From the NCBI GenBank assembly GCA_039818985.1, contig JBCBSU010000001.1:522367-586366 (forward strand): a stretch of DNA of 64,000 nucleotides, read 5' to 3'. A program made the translations under genes and the position numbers. Positions 27,563 through 36,999 of this stretch are shown here, piece after piece (position 1 is the stretch's first letter; each line of letters opens with the position of its first letter). A model generated the notes under the pieces. That model was not told the origin of the DNA, ran no database searches, and saw nothing but the letters and a program-made list of their open reading frames with translations. This DNA is from Pseudomonadota bacterium. Lineage in GTDB: Bacteria; Pseudomonadota; Alphaproteobacteria; Sphingomonadales; Sphingomonadaceae.

Positions 27563-28933
27563 GTGACACAGTGGCAGAAGGACAGTTGGCGCGGATTTGA
27601 AGCGCTGCATATCCCGGAATATCCCAATGGCGATGCATTGGCAGACGCGGAAGAGACACTCACATCCTATCCGCCGCTGGTATTTGCTGGTGAAGCACGC
27701 AATTTGCGGGCCGACCTCGCCAATGTTGTCGAAGGCAAGGCGTTCCTGCTGCAGTGCGGCGATTGCGCCGAGAGCTTTGCTGAATTCCACCCCAACAATA
27801 TCCGTGACACCTTTCGGGTCATCCTGCAAATGGCGGTAGTGCTGACCTATGCCTCAAAGCTTCCGGTGGTGAAACTGGGGCGTATGGCGGGCCAGTTTGC
27901 CAAGCCGCGTTCCTCGCCGGTAGAGGTCAAGGATGGGCATGAGCTGCCAAGCTATCGCGGTGACATCATCAACGGCATTGATTTCGATGCTGCCCAGCGT
28001 GAGCCTGATCCGAGCCGTATGCTGCGTGCCTATAGCCAGGCTGCAGCGACGCTCAACCTGTTGCGTGCCTTTGCCAGTGGCGGTTATGCCAATCTGCGTC
28101 AGGTGCATGGCTGGACCCATGATTTCATGGCACGCAGCCCGTGGGCGGAGAAATATGCCGCCATGGCCGATCGTATCGGCGAGGCGCTCGAATTCATGGA
28201 GGCCTGTGGCATCAATCCCGACACCGTGCCGCAGCTCAAGGCGACGTCTTTCTACACCAGCCATGAGGCGCTGCTGTTGCCTTATGAACAGGCGATGACA
28301 CGGCAGGATTCGCTGACCGGTGAATGGTATGACACATCGGCGCATTTCCTGTGGATCGGTGACCGCACCCGGTTTGAGGGATCGGCGCATGTCGAGTTCA
28401 TGCGCGGCATCGGTAACCCGATTGGCATGAAATGCGGCCCTTCGCTCGAGCCCGATGCGCTGCTGAAGATGCTCGACACGCTTAATCCGGCACGCATTCC
28501 GGGCCGGATCACGCTGATTGCTCGCTTTGGCTATGACAAGGTCGAAAAGGGCCTGCCGGCACTGGTGCGTGCGGTCAAGGCCGAGGGTCATCCGGTGATC
28601 TGGTCCTGTGACCCGATGCACGGCAATGTTATCAAGTCGGAAAGCGGCTACAAGACCCGACCATTTGAACGGATCATGGCCGAGGTACGCGGATTCTTCG
28701 CAGTGCATCGCGCCGAGGGCACCAATGCCGGCGGCATCCATGTCGAGATGACCGGGCAGAATGTCACCGAATGTACCGGCGGTGCGGTGGCGATCACCGA
28801 TGATGCGCTGGGGGACCGCTATCACACCCATTGCGACCCGCGGCTTAATGCCGGGCAGTCGCTGGAGCTGGCCTTTACCCTCGCCGAAATGCTCAATGAC
28901 GAGATGCATGTCCGCACCCGTGAGGCCGCTTAA
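27563..28933 (+). CDS. aroG: Class II 3-deoxy-7-phosphoheptulonate (DAHP) synthase
   Basis: A 456-aa plant/microbial type II enzyme. It condenses phosphoenolpyruvate and erythrose 4-phosphate, the first step of aromatic amino acid synthesis. Diagnostic blocks are [11 protein letters not shown] (metal Cys), [35 protein letters not shown] and [13 protein letters not shown]. The start codon is GTG, with AGGA eight bases before it; the nearby ATG is out of frame with an immediate stop. The symbol aroG is by convention and other names are used. It heads a probable four-gene operon. Confidence 0.95.
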   Translation: MTQWQKDSWRGFEALHIPEYPNGDALADAEETLTSYPPLVFAGEARNLRADLANVVEGKAFLLQCGDCAESFAEFHPNNIRDTFRVILQMAVVLTYASKLPVVKLGRMAGQFAKPRSSPVEVKDGHELPSYRGDIINGIDFDAAQREPDPSRMLRAYSQAAATLNLLRAFASGGYANLRQVHGWTHDFMARSPWAEKYAAMADRIGEALEFMEACGINPDTVPQLKATSFYTSHEALLLPYEQAMTRQDSLTGEWYDTSAHFLWIGDRTRFEGSAHVEFMRGIGNPIGMKCGPSLEPDALLKMLDTLNPARIPGRITLIARFGYDKVEKGLPALVRAVKAEGHPVIWSCDPMHGNVIKSESGYKTRPFERIMAEVRGFFAVHRAEGTNAGGIHVEMTGQNVTECTGGAVAITDDALGDRYHTHCDPRLNAGQSLELAFTLAEMLNDEMHVRTREAA

Positions 28934-28947
28934 CCGGGGAGGGTAAT

Positions 28948-29118
28948 ATGTCGGAACGGCGTGTAATCGTGCAGCGAGAGGTGGTGCGTAATGGTCTGTC
29001 ATTCGGCAGCGCATTGGCCATCGCCATCAGCTATACCACGCATCAGTCGGTGCTCTGGGCGATCATCCATGGCTTTTTCAGCTGGTTCTACATCATCTAT
29101 TTTCTGCTTACGCGGTGA
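28948..29118 (+). CDS. Small membrane protein, 56 aa
   Basis: This short frame has an excellent ribosome site (GGGGAGGG before ATG) and lies 14 bases after DAHP synthase and 4 bases before the M20 peptidase gene. It begins MSERRVIVQREVVRNGLSFG, and the rest holds one or two hydrophobic segments (ALAIAISYTTHQSVLWAI, FFSWFYIIYFLL) and ends in TR. The function is unknown. Length and the double hydrophobic pattern fit a membrane microprotein rather than chance coding. Confidence 0.7.
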   Translation: MSERRVIVQREVVRNGLSFGSALAIAISYTTHQSVLWAIIHGFFSWFYIIYFLLTR

Positions 29119-29122
29119 TGTC

Positions 29123-30376
29123 ATGCGGCATGGTCTTGTTTTTCTCGCTGTCCTGCTGTCACTGATCGGCACTCCGGTCCATGCGGCAGATGATCCGCAA
29201 GCCAAAGCGCGCGCATCGCTCGCGGGTGACTATGACAGGATTGTAGAGCAATTGATCACCATTACCGAGATTCCCGCGCCGCCCTTTGGCGAAGAAAAGC
29301 GTGGGCGTCATCTGGCCGAGGCATTTGCGCGGCTGGGTCTGCGCGATGTCACCACCGATGCCGAGGGTAATGTTACCGGTATCCGCCCGGACAGAAATGG
29401 CCGCATTGACGGCAATCTGCTGGTGGTTTCAGCCCATCTCGACACGGTCTTTCCGGAGGATACGGACGTAACGGTGCGTCGCGAGGGCGATCGTCTGCTG
29501 GCCCCTGGCATTGGCGATGACAGCCTTGGTCTGGCAGCGCTGCTGGGCTGGATTCGTGCACTGGATGCCGGCAATGTCGGAACCGACCGGCCGATATTGT
29601 TCGTCGGTACGGTTGGTGAAGAGGGGCGCGGTGATCTGCGCGGAGTACGTCATCTGATGACCAAGGGCGCCTATGCCGGGCGCATATCGCGTTTTATTTC
29701 GGTCGACGGTGCCAATGTGGCACGACTGGTGCACCGGGCCGTGGGGTCCAAACGCTATGAGATTGCGTTTAACGGGCCGGGGGGACACAGCTTTGGTGCC
29801 TATGGCATCGTCAACCCTATGGTGGCGATGGCCGATACCGTTCAGCGGCTCTATCGCATTGCACCGCCCAGTGACCCGAAGACCACCTATTCGGCCAGCG
29901 TTGTCTATGGTGGGCGCTCGGTCAACACCATTCCCGATCGCATCGTTCTGCTGGTCGATATGCGCTCGCCCGATCCTGAAGAACTGGCCTCGCTGGAAGC
30001 ACAGTTTCTCGCCATAGTCGATGAGGCGGTAGCAGCGGAGAATCTCGCCCGTTCGAATCGTGCCGGTGAGATCAGCGCCGAGAAAAAACGCATTGGCGAC
30101 CGGCCTGCCGGGGGAACCGCCGAAACCGATCCGCTGGTAACGCAGACCAGCGACATATTGCTGGCTTCGGGCTATAATGTAAGGTTTGTTGCGTCATCGA
30201 CCGATGCCAATATCGGCATGAGCCTGGGCGTTCCTTCGATTACCATCGGCACAGGTGGCGGTGGCGGTCGTGCCCATGCGCTGGACGAATATCTCAATGT
30301 CGAGCGCGAGGCATTCATGCAGGGGCTCGATGCCGGGCTTCAGATTGTCATTGCCGCAGCAGGAGACAATTCATGA
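29123..30376 (+). CDS. M20 family exported metallopeptidase
   Basis: A 417-aa protein with a signal peptide (MRHGLVFLAVLLSLIGTPVHA). The di-zinc M20 fold is shown by VVSAHLDTVF (His and Asp), GIGDDSLGLAALLG (bridging Asp), VGTVGEEGRGD (Glu pair) and GPGGHSFGAYG of the dimerisation domain. The final His ligand lies in the C-terminal GRAHALDEYLN. It is probably a periplasmic aminopeptidase or carboxypeptidase. The ATG at 29123 fits the signal peptide. Its stop overlaps the next start by four bases (ATGA). Confidence 0.9.
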   Translation: MRHGLVFLAVLLSLIGTPVHAADDPQAKARASLAGDYDRIVEQLITITEIPAPPFGEEKRGRHLAEAFARLGLRDVTTDAEGNVTGIRPDRNGRIDGNLLVVSAHLDTVFPEDTDVTVRREGDRLLAPGIGDDSLGLAALLGWIRALDAGNVGTDRPILFVGTVGEEGRGDLRGVRHLMTKGAYAGRISRFISVDGANVARLVHRAVGSKRYEIAFNGPGGHSFGAYGIVNPMVAMADTVQRLYRIAPPSDPKTTYSASVVYGGRSVNTIPDRIVLLVDMRSPDPEELASLEAQFLAIVDEAVAAENLARSNRAGEISAEKKRIGDRPAGGTAETDPLVTQTSDILLASGYNVRFVASSTDANIGMSLGVPSITIGTGGGGGRAHALDEYLNVEREAFMQGLDAGLQIVIAAAGDNS

Positions 30377-30915
30377 TACGCACGCTGGGAACCACGATTA
30401 TCGTCACGGCCATGCTCGCCGGCTGTGCGGGGCCGGTGGCCACCCGGATCGACAGCCGCAGTGCAGAGGCGTTGCCGGAGCAGGGGCGCTATATGCTGGC
30501 CGAGGCTCCGGGCGACACTGTTCCCATGCTGGATGCAGCGCAGCAGCAAGTGATTGCCAGCCTGTCACGACAGGGCTGGCAACATGGCGATGAAACAGCG
30601 GACTATATGCTGCTGGTGACCCTGTCAGAGCGGTCGGCAGCCATTGGTCTCAAAGCAGTCGGCGATGACACCGCTCGTACGATCGCAACGCCCAAGGAAC
30701 AGGAATTTCTGCAATCCTGTGAGGATGTCGAGCACCGGTTGACCATATCGTTGCTGCGCCAGAGTGATGGCAGCACGGCCTATAACGGCAGTGCCGCCGA
30801 ACATCATTGCAAGGCCGGGCTTGCCGAAAGCATGCCGCACCTTGTCGCTGCAGCGCTTGCGGACTTCGGTCGGCCGGGTGGCCAGAGAGTGGTTCACCGC
30901 AAGGGTGTGGAATAG
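30373..30915 (+). CDS. Predicted lipoprotein, unknown function
   Basis: A 180-aa protein with a lipoprotein signal (MIRTLGTTIIVTAMLAGCAG; lipobox LAGC). The mature part is polar and keeps two Cys (LQSCEDVEHRL and AEHHCKAGL) that could form a disulfide. The region around SLSRQGWQHGDETADYMLLVTLSER resembles DUF4136-type envelope lipoproteins, which is a weak impression. It is translationally coupled to the M20 peptidase and ends the operon. Confidence 0.75.
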   Translation: MIRTLGTTIIVTAMLAGCAGPVATRIDSRSAEALPEQGRYMLAEAPGDTVPMLDAAQQQVIASLSRQGWQHGDETADYMLLVTLSERSAAIGLKAVGDDTARTIATPKEQEFLQSCEDVEHRLTISLLRQSDGSTAYNGSAAEHHCKAGLAESMPHLVAAALADFGRPGGQRVVHRKGVE

Positions 30916-30938
30916 CCAATAGCCGCGAAAATTCAGGC

Positions 30939-33254
30939 TCAGGCCGCTTCTTCCATCTGTTCGGCCAGCATCGGTAGTAACAAGGTGAAGCGTGCGCCGC
31001 CATCGGTTGCATTGTCGGCGGAGACCTCGCCACCATGGCGCAATATCACCGTCTGGACATAGTGCAGGCCCAGGCCGATGCCGGTCACCTTACCAGCTTT
31101 GCCGGTATCGCCGGTGCTGGCAAAGGCAGTGAACAGCCGGTCCATGATCGGCTTGTCAATCCCTTCGCCTTCATCCTCGATGATGCAACGGACGTGATCG
31201 ATCGTGCCAATGGCAATACGGTCGATGGTGACGCGGATAGTGCCATTGTCCGGGCTGTACTTCACCGCATTGTCGAACAGGTTGATGCAGGCGCGCGACA
31301 GGCTGGCACGCTCACCGGCGATAAAGGCGGCGCCGCTCTGGTCGTCAAGGGTAAAGCGGATGCCACGCGCCGAGGCGAGCGGCCAGAGGTCCTCACTCGC
31401 TTCGGCTACCAGATCGGCGAATAATATGTCTTCCGGTGTGAAGGGCTGTGCCGTCATCCGCGCAATATCGACGAAATTGTCTGCGAGCGAGAGGGTGCGC
31501 CGCGCCTGACGGGCAATGCGGTGGCGCAATGTATCCGGCGTCTGGCTGCGATTCTGGTCGAGCAGGGCAAGGATAGCCGCCTGCGGTCCGCGCATATCGT
31601 GTGACAATAGCTGCAGCACCTCTTCGCGTTCGCGCCCGGCGCGGCGGATATCGGTGATATCGGCAAAATAGAAGATCGTACCGAGCTGTTCGCCATTGTC
31701 GGACAGCACCGGACTGCGCCGTATCGCATAATGCTGGTCCTGGCGCGTGCGGAATTCGAATACGCTCTCCTCATCGCTTTGTTCGGCCGAGGCGATATGG
31801 TCGAGTAGCGGTTGCCGCGCATCGGCTCGCGCCAATACGGTGAGCCGCTGGCGCACATCCTCACCCACCAGCCCGGTCCCCAGCATCTGCTCGGCATCGG
31901 CATTGGCCATGACGATATGTGCATCCTCGTCGATCACCACCATCGGGTCGGGCAGATTGGCCAGCGTATCGCTGACAAAGCGGCGCATGTCGCGCAACCG
32001 GGCAATGGCATTGGCGAGCTTCTCCGCCTGTTCGGTGACGATATCCGCAGGGCGGAAGCGGCGGTCGATGATCGGCACTTCGGCGACACCATCGTCCATG
32101 CGGTCAAGCTCGCGTCCCATATAGTCGCTTGCGGCCTGCAGCCGCCGCCAGCCCCATAAAGGATAGACCAGGATCAGCCCGAACAGCGTTGCCACCGGCG
32201 CGAACCATATCTGCATCTGCAACAGCGCGAAGCTGGCCGCGAGCGTCAGAGCGAGCAGTACCAGCGCGAGGATGATGATGGTCCAGGGCCGGGCGCGCCA
32301 CAGCATCGCCAGCAATATCCACAAGGGTAGCAGTGCCAGTCCGATCTGGGCCCAGACCGGAGCAGGGGCAATGAAACGATCCTGTATCAGCGCGTTGAGC
32401 GCATTGGCCATGACGATGGTGCCGGGGGCCAGTTCGCCGCGAACTGCAGGTATGCGGTGCCGGTCACCCAGACCCGATGCGGTGACACCCACCAGCACGA
32501 TCTTGTCGGCAAAAAAGGCATTGGGTACTTCGCCCTTTGCAGCGTTGCCGAACGATATGGTGCGGAACGCCGATGCCGGCAGGAACGGCATGGCAACTGT
32601 CTTGTCACAGGCCGGGTCGAGTGCAGCTTGCCCGCTATCGCTGCGCAGCAGGTTGAGCGCTTTGACCATGAGGTGCCGGGTCTTTCGGTCTGCATTTTTA
32701 TCGAGGCACAGGGCGACGCGCCGGACAACCGTATCATCGTCTGTGGGCAGTTCGACATGGCCGGTACCGGCGGCGGCACCGAATATCGGTTCGACCGGTT
32801 CTATCCGGTCCTGGTCCCGTCCATTGCTGCCCGGACGCAAAAACTGCAGCGGCAGCAGCACCCGGCCATTACGCCGCATCGCGTCGGCCAATTGCTGATC
32901 GGGATGGGTGCCCTGGTCTGCAGCGTCATTGGGGATGCCAACACTGCTGTCGGGTTCGGTGAACAGAACATCGATGACGACAGCAGCGGCACCGGCTTCA
33001 CCCAGCGTATCGAGCAGCGGCACATAGCGGTCCCGTGACCAGGGCCAGCCGCCTTCACGCGCCAGGCTGGGTTCGTCGATGGCGACAACAATGATTTCGT
33101 CTGCCGGATCGATACTCTGAAAGGAAAGCCCGATATCATAGAACAGATTGTCGAGCCGCTGGGTCCATCCGCCAAGGATCAGCACCGTTACCAGCAGGCT
33201 GGAAAACAATGCGATCAGCAGCCATTCGGCAATAAGGCGGGTGCGCAGTGTCAT
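30939..33254 (-). CDS. CHASE2 domain sensor histidine kinase
   Basis: A 771-aa membrane sensor. An N-terminal TM helix (12-29) is followed by a periplasmic CHASE2 domain (about 35-290; DNLFYDIGLSFQ, IIVVAIDEPSL, FADKIVLVGVTASGLGD), three TM helices (about 300-368), a PAS domain (430-540), a HisKA dimerisation helix with phospho-acceptor H552 (LLSHDMRGPQ), and an HATPase with N-box NLFDNAVKYS, G1 DEGEGID and G2 GIGLGL. It lacks a receiver. It is the last gene of a three-gene leftward locus with a LysM-FecR protein and an OmpR-type regulator, its presumed partner. The signal is unknown. Confidence 0.92.
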   Translation of the reverse strand: MTLRTRLIAEWLLIALFSSLLVTVLILGGWTQRLDNLFYDIGLSFQSIDPADEIIVVAIDEPSLAREGGWPWSRDRYVPLLDTLGEAGAAAVVIDVLFTEPDSSVGIPNDAADQGTHPDQQLADAMRRNGRVLLPLQFLRPGSNGRDQDRIEPVEPIFGAAAGTGHVELPTDDDTVVRRVALCLDKNADRKTRHLMVKALNLLRSDSGQAALDPACDKTVAMPFLPASAFRTISFGNAAKGEVPNAFFADKIVLVGVTASGLGDRHRIPAVRGELAPGTIVMANALNALIQDRFIAPAPVWAQIGLALLPLWILLAMLWRARPWTIIILALVLLALTLAASFALLQMQIWFAPVATLFGLILVYPLWGWRRLQAASDYMGRELDRMDDGVAEVPIIDRRFRPADIVTEQAEKLANAIARLRDMRRFVSDTLANLPDPMVVIDEDAHIVMANADAEQMLGTGLVGEDVRQRLTVLARADARQPLLDHIASAEQSDEESVFEFRTRQDQHYAIRRSPVLSDNGEQLGTIFYFADITDIRRAGREREEVLQLLSHDMRGPQAAILALLDQNRSQTPDTLRHRIARQARRTLSLADNFVDIARMTAQPFTPEDILFADLVAEASEDLWPLASARGIRFTLDDQSGAAFIAGERASLSRACINLFDNAVKYSPDNGTIRVTIDRIAIGTIDHVRCIIEDEGEGIDKPIMDRLFTAFASTGDTGKAGKVTGIGLGLHYVQTVILRHGGEVSADNATDGGARFTLLLPMLAEQMEEAA

Positions 33255-33334
33255 GGCGAGCGGGCTATAGCCTGTAGCCCGGATCGGCGCTACCGCACAT
33301 TGCTGTCGATAGCCTCTGTCCGGGGTTACTGTGC

Positions 33335-34666
33335 CTAGTCGGCATCGATGCGCAGCGTCTGGAATTCAGTCCAGACCTGTTCACTTTCGCCTTCAAAAAA
33401 TGCGATCGTGCCAACGCGCCAGCGATATTCTCCAGCGGGCAGATCGGACAGGCTGATACCGCTTTCGACAAGACCTGCCTCATCGACAATTGGCGCCTGT
33501 GCCGCGTCATTGTCGGCGAATATCTGCAGGCGATAGCGTCGCTCGCCGCTGCCCAGGGCAAGCCAGCGGAACAGAAAACCGTCATCGCTTGGTCCTGCCG
33601 ATCCGCTGACGCTGTTGAGTCGGCGGCGAAAGGCGATATTGGCCGGCAGCCCTTCAAGGCCACTGGCGGCAATTGCGGTGAATTTGGCAAAATAGTTGCC
33701 GTCCTCAAGCGCATCCAGAGTGAAGCTGGTCCCATCTGACTGCACATCCTCGACAATATCGATAAAGCTGCTGTCGCGCGCGATCTGCAGACGATAGGCG
33801 CTGGCACTGGGCAGGGTATCGACGCGGAAGGTGAGTTGCGGATCACGCTGAATGCCGCTGCCTTGCGCAACTTCTGGTGCTGTCAGCAGTGGCTCGGTGT
33901 TGAGGCCGGCGGCGCCGATAGTGGCGCCGAAACCGGGTTCGAGACGGGCGCTGTCGCCACTGCTGGCGGAAACATCAAGGCCGCCTTCGACCAGTTCGGC
34001 GAAGGACCGGTTGGCGCCATCGTCAAAGCGGGTACGGAAATCGGTGCCGCGGACCGCAGAGACCGCCGAAGGGGTGCGCACACGGAAGCGGTCCTCGCTG
34101 TTGCGGGCAGGCGCGGCTATCGAGCGCAGCGCGCCCTTGTCCAGGGCATATTCAAAGTCAAGGCTGTCGGTAAGGATGATCCGGCGCAAGCGGGTAATGC
34201 GCATCACGCTGTTCGATGGCATGGTCAGGATCGAGCCATCGCTAACCGCCAGCGACAGCGAAGAGGCGGCACCGGTGGCAAGTCCGGTACCTTCGCTGAT
34301 AGTCTGGTTCAGCTCAGGCATGCGTGCGCCCTGTCCATCAGCGGAAATACGCGCCATGCCGCGAAAGGCTGCGACCTGTGCCGTCTCCTGACGATATTTC
34401 AGCAGATCATAGGGAATGGTCAGTATCATCCCCACAGGTATGCGCCGCGGATTGGCAATACGGTTCAGCTTTTGCACCGCCCGGTAATCCTGTGGTTGGC
34501 GAAAATAGTCTCTGGCCAGGTCGATCAGCGTATCGCCGGGCTCGACAGTATAGCGAACACTGTCGTCACTGCCGGCATCGCCCTTGGCAAAGCTGGGCGC
34601 CAGGGGAATGATCGCTATCAGCAGCGCGATCAGCACGATCAGCACATGGGGCAGCCGCAACTGCAT
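33335..34666 (-). CDS. LysM-FecR domain envelope protein
   Basis: A 443-aa exported protein. A signal peptide or N-terminal anchor (VLIVLIALLIAIIPLAPSFA) precedes a LysM domain (about 38-86; YTVEPGDTLIDLARDYF) likely to bind peptidoglycan, then a FecR domain (about 115-245; GTGLATGAASSLSLAVSDGS, RTPSAVSAVRGTDFRT) and a C-terminal beta-rich region with two similar Fn3-like segments (SASAYRLQIARDSSF and GERRYRLQIFADND). Unlike classical FecR it has no cytoplasmic anti-sigma domain and no sigma-factor neighbour. Placed between a response regulator and a CHASE2 kinase, it may be the periplasmic ligand sensor or an accessory of the kinase. Confidence 0.88.
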   Translation of the reverse strand: MQLRLPHVLIVLIALLIAIIPLAPSFAKGDAGSDDSVRYTVEPGDTLIDLARDYFRQPQDYRAVQKLNRIANPRRIPVGMILTIPYDLLKYRQETAQVAAFRGMARISADGQGARMPELNQTISEGTGLATGAASSLSLAVSDGSILTMPSNSVMRITRLRRIILTDSLDFEYALDKGALRSIAAPARNSEDRFRVRTPSAVSAVRGTDFRTRFDDGANRSFAELVEGGLDVSASSGDSARLEPGFGATIGAAGLNTEPLLTAPEVAQGSGIQRDPQLTFRVDTLPSASAYRLQIARDSSFIDIVEDVQSDGTSFTLDALEDGNYFAKFTAIAASGLEGLPANIAFRRRLNSVSGSAGPSDDGFLFRWLALGSGERRYRLQIFADNDAAQAPIVDEAGLVESGISLSDLPAGEYRWRVGTIAFFEGESEQVWTEFQTLRIDAD

Positions 34667-34724
34667 CAGCTTGCAGGCCCGTCGCCCGGATGGATGGATT
34701 TCATGACAGCAAATTGCATCTTGC

Positions 34725-35432
34725 TTATGTGCCCACCGTTTCGGTCTCTTTCATCGTCTCCAGACGATAACCATAGCCGAAGACCGTGAAAATCCGAAAA
34801 CCGTTTTCCGGACGCAACGACAATTTCGAGCGCAACCGCGAAATATGCATGTCGAGGGTGCGCGTTGCGAGATCGGCATTGGTGCGCCAGATCGTCTCCA
34901 TGATATAGGCGCGCGACAATGTCCGGTCATGGTTGCGGAACAGCAATTCGGCGAGGTCGAACTCTTTCGATGTCAGTTTGACCGTCTCGCTGTCGAACGA
35001 GACTTCCTGCTCCATGCGGTCAAAGGTGTAACGGCCATAGGTCACCGTCTTGGCCATGGCATTAGCGGGTGCCGAGCGGCGCAAGATCGCGGCAATGCGC
35101 GCGGCGATGACGGTCTCGTCCTCGGGCTTGGTGATATAGTCATCGGCCCCGGCGTTGAGCGCATCGGAAATGTCCTGTTTGGCCGAACGGCTGGTCATCA
35201 TGATGATCGCCGGCGGCTCATCCATCGAGTCGCGCACCCAGTTTACAATTTCGATGCCGGTCTTGCCCGGCATGTTCCAATCGACGAGAATCAGGTCGAA
35301 GGTGTCGCGCAATAGTGCCGAAGCAAGTTTGTCGCCATCCGAGAAAGAGACCGAAACATGACCCATATCCTCAATGATATTGGATAAAAATGTAATGATT
35401 TCCGGATCATCATCGGCAATGGCAATACGCAT
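34725..35432 (-). CDS. OmpR/PhoB family response regulator
   Basis: A 235-aa two-domain regulator. The receiver has the acidic pocket DDD at 7-9, phospho-acceptor D51 in LILVDWNMPG, Thr in MMTSRS and Lys in ITKPED. The winged-helix output domain has LTSKEFDLAELLFRN, TLDMHISRLRSKL and FGYGYRL. It is the first gene of the locus, 58 bp before the LysM-FecR gene. Tandem TTAC repeats 98-137 bp upstream are a candidate binding site for autoregulation. Confidence 0.93.
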   Translation of the reverse strand: MRIAIADDDPEIITFLSNIIEDMGHVSVSFSDGDKLASALLRDTFDLILVDWNMPGKTGIEIVNWVRDSMDEPPAIIMMTSRSAKQDISDALNAGADDYITKPEDETVIAARIAAILRRSAPANAMAKTVTYGRYTFDRMEQEVSFDSETVKLTSKEFDLAELLFRNHDRTLSRAYIMETIWRTNADLATRTLDMHISRLRSKLSLRPENGFRIFTVFGYGYRLETMKETETVGT

Positions 35433-35529
35433 GGATCAGGTCTTTCGTCCTAAATGATGTAAATTATTGTTGCTCTATATACTCTATTACACCCCGACAT
35501 GGTGGCGAATCCAGCCAGCAACACTGCAA

Positions 35530-35569
35530 GTTACCAGCATTTACATTTTGCGTTACATGCATTTACATT
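35530..35569. promoter_or_regulatory. Tandem direct repeats upstream of the response regulator, candidate OmpR-type operator
   Basis: GTTACCAGCATTTACATT at 35530-35547 is repeated at 35552-35569 with two changes, a 22-bp period. Four TTAC half-sites result, at 35531, 35541, 35553 and 35563, so they lie on nearly the same helix face. A reversed copy of the ATTTACA core (TGTAAAT) sits nearer the gene at about 35458. OmpR/PhoB regulators bind direct repeats with 10-12-bp spacing, so this is a good candidate site. No binding data are available. Confidence 0.55.
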
Positions 35570-35628
35570 GCTGCCTTGCTCTACAAGTCAGTTGCGCTAC
35601 TGCATTGGCAAGTCGTTTCGATATCGTT

Positions 35629-36999
35629 TCAAAAGGTCCAGTGAATCTGGCCAAAGCCATAAGCGACATTGCCCTGTGCTGGTGCATTGGGGGCCTGTTC
35701 TAGAAACCGGCCCTTGCTCAGCCATGCCCCGCCAATTTCGATCTGTACATTGTCGCCAAAGGGTCGCCACAGAATGCGCCCGATAAATTCGTGCCCGATA
35801 AAGTCACCCGCCGCGCCACTCGGATCGGCAACGCCGGCGGTGGTGAAAACATCGCGGCGTGATGCCAGCGATGCTGGACGATAGCGGCCTGTAAGGCGCA
35901 ATCGCTTACCGGGATGAGTGGTGATGACCATGCCGGGTGCATTGAGATTGCTGCGTGCCAACAGGCCGTAAATGCCGGTCGGGCCGAAATCCTGCCCGCG
36001 CGCACCGAACAGGGTGTCGAAACGGTTGTTGCGATTGTCGAGCGGATCGTTGTCGCCGCTGGCAAAATCATAGCTGATGCCGATGCGGCTATTCCAGCCA
36101 TCGCCGAAGCTATAGCCGATAATCGCCTGGACCAGGCCGGCATCATGGTCGAGCCGGGGCGTGGCTGCCGCAGCGGAAAGCGACGAGCGGCCGAACTGAT
36201 AGGCGGCCTGGATATCGAAATCGACCTTGCCGGGAGCGGGCGCGCGGTGCAATCGGCCGCCCAGGGTCCAGATAGACCGGTCGCGGCTGGCGCGTGCGAC
36301 GCTGTCTTCCTCGTCCAGGCCATAGGCGAACAGTTCCAGATCGGTGTTCGCGGCATCCAGCCCGGCGACATAGCGCGCGCCGTAAAAGCGCAGATTGCCG
36401 CTTTCCTCATCGAGTACCAGCTCATTGTCGAACAGCCGGGCCGGGTCTCCGGGGCGGCGATTGACCGGGAACATATAGAAGATCTCGGCCCGGTTGCCAT
36501 TGGCGCGGTCCCAGGTCGCGCGCAGCCCGGTGAAATTGTTGATGGTGTTGCGAAAGCCGTTGCGCGCGATCAGGCGGCGACTGCCGATATTCATCGTTAT
36601 GCGCCCGGCGGTGAGCGCCAGCCTGTCATCGCGCTCCAGAACGTCGCTGCCGCGATAGCCGATATAGCCTTGTAACAGGTCGAGCGGATTGACATCATCA
36701 TTACCAATCGGGACGAGACTGTCGGCGATCAGCGCGCGGCTGTCCATCAGTTCGGCGCCGATAACAAAATCACCGCTGCGATATTCGGCTGCTACGATGG
36801 TACGCTGGACGACAATCCCGCTATCGTCACTGGCATTGGCGCGGAAACGGTTGTTCAGCCCCTCGGCGCGGATACGATATTCGCCCGACAGTGTGAGACC
36901 GCCATCGGTTGCTGTTGGATCATCCTGCGCCAATGCGGGGCAGGCCACTATCTGCAGTGCAGACACGGCACCAAGAACAAGGCTGCTTCCCCTAAGCAT
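35629..36999 (-). CDS. Alginate export (AlgE-like) outer membrane protein
   Basis: A 456-aa beta-barrel protein with a signal peptide (MLRGSSLVLGAVSALQIVAC.. ending PALAQ). It has the pattern of the alginate_exp family: LSGEYRIRAEGL at the start, then GDFVIGAELMDSRALIADS, GRITMNIGSRRLIARNGFRNT, and a final strand ending in IHWTF with a C-terminal Phe. Family members are often general porins in sphingomonads, so alginate need not be the cargo. The start at 36999 matches the signal peptide. It is divergent from the aldo/keto reductase gene (94-bp gap). Confidence 0.85.
   Translation of the reverse strand: MLRGSSLVLGAVSALQIVACPALAQDDPTATDGGLTLSGEYRIRAEGLNNRFRANASDDSGIVVQRTIVAAEYRSGDFVIGAELMDSRALIADSLVPIGNDDVNPLDLLQGYIGYRGSDVLERDDRLALTAGRITMNIGSRRLIARNGFRNTINNFTGLRATWDRANGNRAEIFYMFPVNRRPGDPARLFDNELVLDEESGNLRFYGARYVAGLDAANTDLELFAYGLDEEDSVARASRDRSIWTLGGRLHRAPAPGKVDFDIQAAYQFGRSSLSAAAATPRLDHDAGLVQAIIGYSFGDGWNSRIGISYDFASGDNDPLDNRNNRFDTLFGARGQDFGPTGIYGLLARSNLNAPGMVITTHPGKRLRLTGRYRPASLASRRDVFTTAGVADPSGAAGDFIGHEFIGRILWRPFGDNVQIEIGGAWLSKGRFLEQAPNAPAQGNVAYGFGQIHWTF

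Noticed and set aside
27854-29014. 386-codon frame opposite DAHP synthase
   Set aside because: Shadow of a clear class II DAHP synthase gene.
30939-33254. CHASE2 protein as adenylate cyclase
   Set aside because: Some CHASE2 proteins are cyclases, but this one has HisKA and HATPase motifs (H552, DEGEGID, GIGLGL) and no cyclase domain.
33335-34666. FecR gene as part of a FecI-FecR-TonB receptor system
   Set aside because: No ECF sigma factor or receptor gene adjoins it, and the N-terminal anti-sigma domain is replaced by LysM.
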